DNA of 26,858 nt from JBCCZC01 sp039188505 (GTDB lineage Bacteria; Pseudomonadota; Gammaproteobacteria; Xanthomonadales; SZUA-38): NCBI GenBank assembly GCA_039188505.1, contig JBCCZC010000018.1:1-26858 (forward strand). Reading direction: 5' to 3'. Position numbers and translations under genes: made by a program. The first letter of the stretch is position 1. Each line of letters starts with the position of its first letter. The notes beneath the pieces were generated by a model. The model saw only the letters and a list, made by a program, of their open reading frames with translations. It was not told the DNA's origin and searched no databases. This document shows positions 22,465 to 26,858 of the stretch, in pieces.

Positions 22465-23865
22465 CTACGGAGCGGCGGCGAAGTCTCCGGCCAGGGCCTT
22501 GTAGAGCGCAGCCAGCGCCGTGGCGCGGCGCGCTGCGGCGCTGACCTGCGAGGTTTCGAGGTTCAGCTTGGTCCGCTCGGCGTCGAGGACGGCCAGGCTG
22601 TCGACCGCACCTTCCCGGAAGCTCAGGCGCGCCAGCTCGAGCGCGTCATCGGCCCGCTTCACGGCCTGGTCGAGCAGCGCGGCGGACTGGTTCGACGCGC
22701 GCCAGGCCGCGAGCGCGGACTCCGTTTCCTCGAGGGCCAGGAGGATCGTCTCGTCGAAGGCGGCAAGCGCTCCGGCAGCCCGAGCCTCGTTTGCCCGGAC
22801 CCGTTCGCGGACCCGGTTGTAGTCGAGGAAGGTCCAGCTGAGCGTCGGACCAAAGCTGTAGCGATCGGCGTCGCTGCTGCCCAGGTCCGAGAATTCCATG
22901 GCCGTCCAGCCAAAGCTGCCGAACAGGTCGAGACGCGGATAGAAATCCGCCGTCGCGACACCCACCTGCGCGGTGGCGGCAGCAAGGCGCGCCTCGGCCG
23001 CGGAGACGTCGGGTCGGCGCTGGAGCCAGTCGAGCGGCTGCCCCACCGTCACCAGGTCCGGCAGCGTGGGTAGCCCTTCCGACTGGTTCAGGGTCGCGCG
23101 CACGTCTGCGAGGGGCAAGGCGGTCAGCACAGCAAGGCGCTGTTCCTGGCGGACGATTGCCTCCCGCGTGAGGGGTACGGCCGAAGCGACTTCGAGGCCG
23201 AGCGCATTGGAGCGGGCAACGTCCAGTTCGGTGCCCCGGCCCTCGTCGCGCAGGGTCTCGAGCAGGCCGATGCTCGTCTGCAGATTCCGGATCTGCCGCA
23301 TCTGTACTTCCAGGCGCTGCTCCTCGGCCCGAAAAGTGAAGTACGCCTGGGCGGTCTCAGCGATCGTCGACAGCCGCAACGCCGCGTAGTCGTCTGTGGC
23401 CGCGACCAGTTCAGCATCCAGGGCCTCGCGTGTGCGCCGCTGACGCCCGAAGAGGTCGATCTCCCAGGCCGCATCGAAGCCCGCCCGGTAAACATCGGTC
23501 CGCGGTACGCCCGGCGGGATGAAGGGATCGGCGGTGCTCGGACGGAAACGCTCGCCGCCGAGGTTCGCGGTGACGATGGGCCAGGTGTTCCAGGTCTCGA
23601 GGCCACGCAGCGCCCGCGCTTCGTCGAGCCGGGCCAGCGCCTGCGCCAGCCCGCGATTCTCGGCGAGCGCCCGGCCGATCAAGGCGTCCAGCGCCGGATC
23701 TTCAAGCGCGCGCCACAGCTCGCTGCCGGTCTGCTCTCCGGCCTCGACGAAATCGCCTTCCGCCGCATCGAAGGTCTCCGGCACCGGCGGCTCCGGGCGC
23801 ACGAAGTCAGGGCCCACCGTGCATCCGGTGACGGCCACGCTCAGCAGCAGGACCAGGAACCTCAT
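22465..23865 (-). CDS. NodT/OprM-type outer-membrane efflux lipoprotein
   Basis: A 466-residue TolC-like outer-membrane channel of tripartite efflux systems. The N-terminus is a lipoprotein signal with lipobox V-T-G-C (Cys15), followed by the family signature T-V-G-P-D-F-x-R-P-E-P-P-V-P. Two outer-membrane-factor repeats follow, with typical motifs: L-I-G-R-A-L-A-E-N-R, then A-W-E-I-D-L-F-G in the first half, and R-R-P-D-V-x-x-A-E-A-R-L, then F-P-P-type barrel segments and L-D-A-E-R-T in the second. The ATG at 23865 overlaps the stop of the RND pump gene as ATGA, so the two are translationally coupled, with the usual pump-then-channel order. Substrates are probably drugs, solvents or bile-like compounds, but cannot be told. 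Confidence 0.93.
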   Translation of the reverse strand: MRFLVLLLSVAVTGCTVGPDFVRPEPPVPETFDAAEGDFVEAGEQTGSELWRALEDPALDALIGRALAENRGLAQALARLDEARALRGLETWNTWPIVTANLGGERFRPSTADPFIPPGVPRTDVYRAGFDAAWEIDLFGRQRRTREALDAELVAATDDYAALRLSTIAETAQAYFTFRAEEQRLEVQMRQIRNLQTSIGLLETLRDEGRGTELDVARSNALGLEVASAVPLTREAIVRQEQRLAVLTALPLADVRATLNQSEGLPTLPDLVTVGQPLDWLQRRPDVSAAEARLAAATAQVGVATADFYPRLDLFGSFGWTAMEFSDLGSSDADRYSFGPTLSWTFLDYNRVRERVRANEARAAGALAAFDETILLALEETESALAAWRASNQSAALLDQAVKRADDALELARLSFREGAVDSLAVLDAERTKLNLETSQVSAAARRATALAALYKALAGDFAAAP

Positions 23866-26858
23866 GCGGTCACCTCCGTCGACGCGGGCGCCTTCTCCGG
23901 ATTGCCGCCGAGGCGACGCAGGAGGAGGTAGAACACCGGCGTGAAGAACAGTCCGAAGAAGGTCACACCCAGCATGCCGCCGAAAACGGTGACGCCCATG
24001 ACGTGACGCACCTCGCTGCCGGCGCCGCTCGCGAAGACCAGGGGAATGACACCGGCGATGAACGCGAAGCTGGTCATCAGGATGGGGCGGAGGCGCAGGC
24101 GGCAGGCCTCGACGGCCGCCTCGAAGGTGCTGCGACCGGCCGCCTCGAGATCGCGGGCGAACTCGACGATGAGGATCGCGTTCTTGCACGCCAGCCCCAT
24201 CAGCACAACGAGCCCGATCTGGGTGAAGATGTTGATGTCCACGAAGGTCGGCGGCGGCGACATCGGCGGCGGTGGAATCCAGCCGAGCCCGATCTGCATC
24301 CCGAACCAGGCGCCGTTGATGAAGTTGAGCAGCCAAATGCCGCCGATTGCCGAGAGCAGACACATCGGCACGATCAGGATGACCGCCAGCGGGATGATCC
24401 AGCTCTCGTACAGGGCGGCCAGCACCATGTAGACCAGCAGTACGCAGAGCGGGAAGACCAGCAGCGCGAGCGCGCCCTGGGTCTGCTGCTGGTAGGTCAG
24501 GCCGGTCCACTCGAAGGTCATGCCCTGGGGCAGGATCTGGTCCGCCAGGCCTTCCGCGATCGCCAGCGCCTCGTTCGAGGAGATATCCGGCGAGAACGGC
24601 GCGCCCTGGACGTCCGCCGCAGGGTAGCCGTTGTAGCGGATGACCGGATCCGGCCCAAAGCCGGGTTCGAGAGAGACCACGCTACCGAGGGGCACCATCG
24701 CGCCGTCGTTGTTGCGGGCCTTCAGGCGGGCCACGTCGGCGATTTCGTCGCGGAACTGGGCGTCGGCCTGGGCGTAGACGCTGTAGGTTCGGCCAAAGAG
24801 GTTGAAGTCGTTGACGTAGGCCGAGCCCAGGTAGACCTGCAGCGTGTCGAACACGTCGGTCAGGGCGAGTCCGGCTTCCTTTGCGCGGATGCGATCGATG
24901 CTGGCATCGAGCTGCGGCACGTTGGACTGGTACGAGGTGATGACGGCACCGGGCCCGAAGCCTGGCTGCTGCGCGAAGCCGCCCAGCATGGCCTGAACTT
25001 GGTTGTTGAGCTCGCCGTAGCCGACGCGCGCCCGGTCCTGGACGTACATCTCGAAGCCCGCGGCGTTGCCGAGACCGAGGACCGGTGGCGGCATGAGCGA
25101 GAATGCGAGCCCTTCCTGCACCTGGCTGAAGGCGCCATTGATCATCCCGTTGATCTCGACCGCGCGGAGCTCCCGGTTGTCCGGACGCTCGAGGCCGATG
25201 AACATCGTGCCGATGTTGGGCGTATTCACGAAGTGGATCGCGTTGAGGCCAGGGAACTGAACGGTGTTTTCCACCCCCGGGACCTGCCGCGCGAGGTCGC
25301 CCAGCTTCTTCATCGCGTCTTCGGTCCGCTCGAGGGTTGCGCCCTCAGGCAGGAGCACACCGGCAAAGAGGTACTGCTTGTCCTGGGTGGGGATGAAGCC
25401 CCCCGGCACGCCGCGGAAGGCGCCGACCGTGACGACCAGCAGCACGGCATACAGGATCAGCAGTCGCGGTGCGCGTCCCAGGATCTTGCCAATGCCCGAG
25501 GAGTAGCGTTCCGCCCCGCGGTTGAAGAACCGGTTGAAGGGGCGGAAGAACCAGCCGAGCAGGCGCTCGATGAAGCGGCCGAGCGCGTCCTGCGGAGCGT
25601 TGCGGGGCCGCAGCAGCACGGCCGACAGCGCCGGGGACAGGGTGAGCGAGTTGAAGCCGGAGATGATCACGGAGGCGGCGATCGTGACCGCGAACTGGCG
25701 GTAAAACTCGCCGGTGACCCCGCCGAGGAAGGCGAGCGGCACGAACACCGCGGCGAGGACGAGGGTGATCGCGACGATGGGTCCGGAGACCTCGCTCATG
25801 GCCTTGTGGGCAGCATCGCGCGGACTCATCCCGTCCTCGATGTGCCGCTCGATGTTCTCGACGACGACGATCGCGTCATCGACCACGATACCGATCGCCA
25901 GGACCAGTCCGAATAGCGTCAACGTGTTGACAGTGAAGCCCAGCAGCCACAGCACGGCGAAGGTGCCAACGATGGACACCGGGACGGCCAGCAGCGGGAT
26001 CAGCGAGGCGCGCCAGGTCTGCAGGAAGACCACGACCACCAAGACGACGAGCAGGACGGCCTCGAGCAGCGTGCTGACGACTGAGCTGATGGACTGGCGC
26101 ACGAAGATCGTCGGGTCGTAGGCGACGGTCCACTCGAGATCCTGCGGGAAGTTCTCGGCGAGCTCGGTCATCTTCTCCCGCACGGCGTTCGACAGGGCGA
26201 CCGAGTTGGCGCCGGGCGACTCGAACAGGACGATCGCCGCCGCTTCCTCGCCGTTGAGCAGCGACTGGAGCGCGTAGGTGTTCGAGCCGAGATCGATCCG
26301 CGCGACGTCGCGTAGCCGGGTCACTGCGCCGTTCGCGTCGGACTGGAGCACGATCTCGCCAAAGTCCTCCGGCGCGTCGAGGCGACCGTCGACGTTGATC
26401 GAGAGCTGGACCGAAGAGCCCCGCGGCTGCGGTGCGCCGTTGATCGAACCGGCGGAGACCTGGACATTCTGCTCGCGGATCGCCCCGACGATGTCGGCGG
26501 CAGTCAGGTTGCGCGCCGCGGCCTTGTCGGGATCGATCCAGACGCGCATGGCGTAGTTTCCGGCGCCGAAGGACAGGGCCTGGCCGACGCCCTCGAGGCG
26601 GGTGAGCTCATCGCGAACCTGCAGCGTGGCGTAGTTCGAGAGATACAGTCCGTCGTAGGTCCCGTTGGGCGAGCTGAGGTGCACGACCATGGTCAGGTTC
26701 GGGGAGGCCTTCACCGTCGTGACGCCGAGCTGACGTACGGCCTCCGGCAGGCGGGGCAGGGCCTGCGCGACACGATTCTGGACCTGCACCGCCGCGAGGT
26801 CGATGTCCGTGCCGCCCTTGAAGGTCACGTTCAGCAGCATCGTGCCGTCCGAGGCCGA
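23862..26858 (-). CDS. RND (HAE1-type) multidrug efflux pump, 5' end missing
   Basis: About 998 residues of an AcrB/MexB-like inner-membrane pump; the first 50-60 residues lie beyond the right edge, and the frame is open to 26858. The ATG at 26840 is internal: TDIDLAAVQVQNRVAQA matches the start of the first porter loop. The proton-relay pair D-D (GIVVDDAIVVVENIER) and the late lysine (LACKNAILIVEFARD) are intact, as are the porter segments (GNYAMRVWIDPDKAAARNLT) and the second-half helices, so it should be active. An unusual extra loop with P-P-P-P-M-S-P-P-P lies before the penultimate helix group (about 24240-24300). It is coupled to the outer-membrane lipoprotein gene; the membrane-fusion protein gene is expected just outside the window. 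Confidence 0.95.
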   Translation of the reverse strand, partial: SASDGTMLLNVTFKGGTDIDLAAVQVQNRVAQALPRLPEAVRQLGVTTVKASPNLTMVVHLSSPNGTYDGLYLSNYATLQVRDELTRLEGVGQALSFGAGNYAMRVWIDPDKAAARNLTAADIVGAIREQNVQVSAGSINGAPQPRGSSVQLSINVDGRLDAPEDFGEIVLQSDANGAVTRLRDVARIDLGSNTYALQSLLNGEEAAAIVLFESPGANSVALSNAVREKMTELAENFPQDLEWTVAYDPTIFVRQSISSVVSTLLEAVLLVVLVVVVFLQTWRASLIPLLAVPVSIVGTFAVLWLLGFTVNTLTLFGLVLAIGIVVDDAIVVVENIERHIEDGMSPRDAAHKAMSEVSGPIVAITLVLAAVFVPLAFLGGVTGEFYRQFAVTIAASVIISGFNSLTLSPALSAVLLRPRNAPQDALGRFIERLLGWFFRPFNRFFNRGAERYSSGIGKILGRAPRLLILYAVLLVVTVGAFRGVPGGFIPTQDKQYLFAGVLLPEGATLERTEDAMKKLGDLARQVPGVENTVQFPGLNAIHFVNTPNIGTMFIGLERPDNRELRAVEINGMINGAFSQVQEGLAFSLMPPPVLGLGNAAGFEMYVQDRARVGYGELNNQVQAMLGGFAQQPGFGPGAVITSYQSNVPQLDASIDRIRAKEAGLALTDVFDTLQVYLGSAYVNDFNLFGRTYSVYAQADAQFRDEIADVARLKARNNDGAMVPLGSVVSLEPGFGPDPVIRYNGYPAADVQGAPFSPDISSNEALAIAEGLADQILPQGMTFEWTGLTYQQQTQGALALLVFPLCVLLVYMVLAALYESWIIPLAVILIVPMCLLSAIGGIWLLNFINGAWFGMQIGLGWIPPPPMSPPPTFVDINIFTQIGLVVLMGLACKNAILIVEFARDLEAAGRSTFEAAVEACRLRLRPILMTSFAFIAGVIPLVFASGAGSEVRHVMGVTVFGGMLGVTFFGLFFTPVFYLLLRRLGGNPEKAPASTEVTA

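Noticed and set aside
24003..25916. Plus-strand open frame (637 codons) opposite the RND pump
   Set aside because: The minus strand is a textbook RND pump; the antisense translation is low-complexity Asp/Arg/His-rich with no domain.
1..26858. Mobile element, prophage, CRISPR or defence island
   Set aside because: No transposase, integrase, phage structural gene, terminal repeats or spaced direct repeats were seen; vapBC alone does not define an island.

Overview
The window is GC-rich, gene-dense bacterial DNA. GTG and TTG starts, 4-bp gene overlaps, many lipobox and signal peptides, an RND efflux operon with a NodT/OprM-type outer-membrane lipoprotein, and secreted proteins ending in a DGFE-like tail all fit a Gram-negative gammaproteobacterium. 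My best guess is a Lysobacterales/Wenzhouxiangellaceae-type organism; this is an inference from style, not from a marker gene. I see no tRNA, rRNA, CRISPR array, insertion sequence or prophage. No stretch longer than 300 bases lacks a gene; the longest gap is 863-1121.

Layout, left to right. (1) 1-2404: a Rossmann NAD(P)-binding reductase, followed on the minus strand by a TTG-started partial gene, divergent from a LysR regulator. A 9-5-9 inverted repeat lies between the reductase and the regulator. A small stand-alone GntR-like winged-helix protein follows. (2) 2598-4316: two exported proteins of unknown function with DGFE-type C-termini, separated by a heavily structured spacer that ends in a terminator-like hairpin just before the second gene. 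(3) 4384-8617: a three-gene minus-strand signalling operon encoding a NarL/LuxR response regulator, a 7TM sensor that has lost its catalytic residues (a pseudokinase), and an intact 7TM HisKA_3 histidine kinase. Both junctions are 4-bp GTGA overlaps. An FHA-GGDEF diguanylate cyclase diverges from it at 8815. (4) 9796-13305: a secreted beta-lactamase-fold serine hydrolase with a C-terminal two-part module, then a CPA2 (Kef-type) cation/proton antiporter with a TrkA-N domain. (5) 13308-15518, minus strand: a small lipoprotein, a membrane-anchored protein that may be DUF4760-like, and a Tat-type lipoprotein flavin amine oxidase. (6) 15639-21719, plus strand: a CadC/ToxR-like transmembrane regulator with a beta-propeller sensor, a secreted amidohydrolase carrying the same two-part module at its N-terminus, and a secreted six-bladed NHL/SMP-30-like propeller flanked by two related modules. 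(7) 21802-22463: a vapBC toxin-antitoxin pair behind a perfect 8-5-8 palindrome. (8) 22465-26858: an outer-membrane efflux lipoprotein and an RND pump that runs off the right edge.

The two most unusual items are these. First, an apparently mobile secreted module (G-L/A-W-F/W ... G-x-G ... F/Y-x-Y/F-D ... G-x-P-x-W) is attached to three unrelated exported proteins in different positions. Second, a catalytically dead sensor is translationally coupled between a response regulator and a live paralogous kinase.
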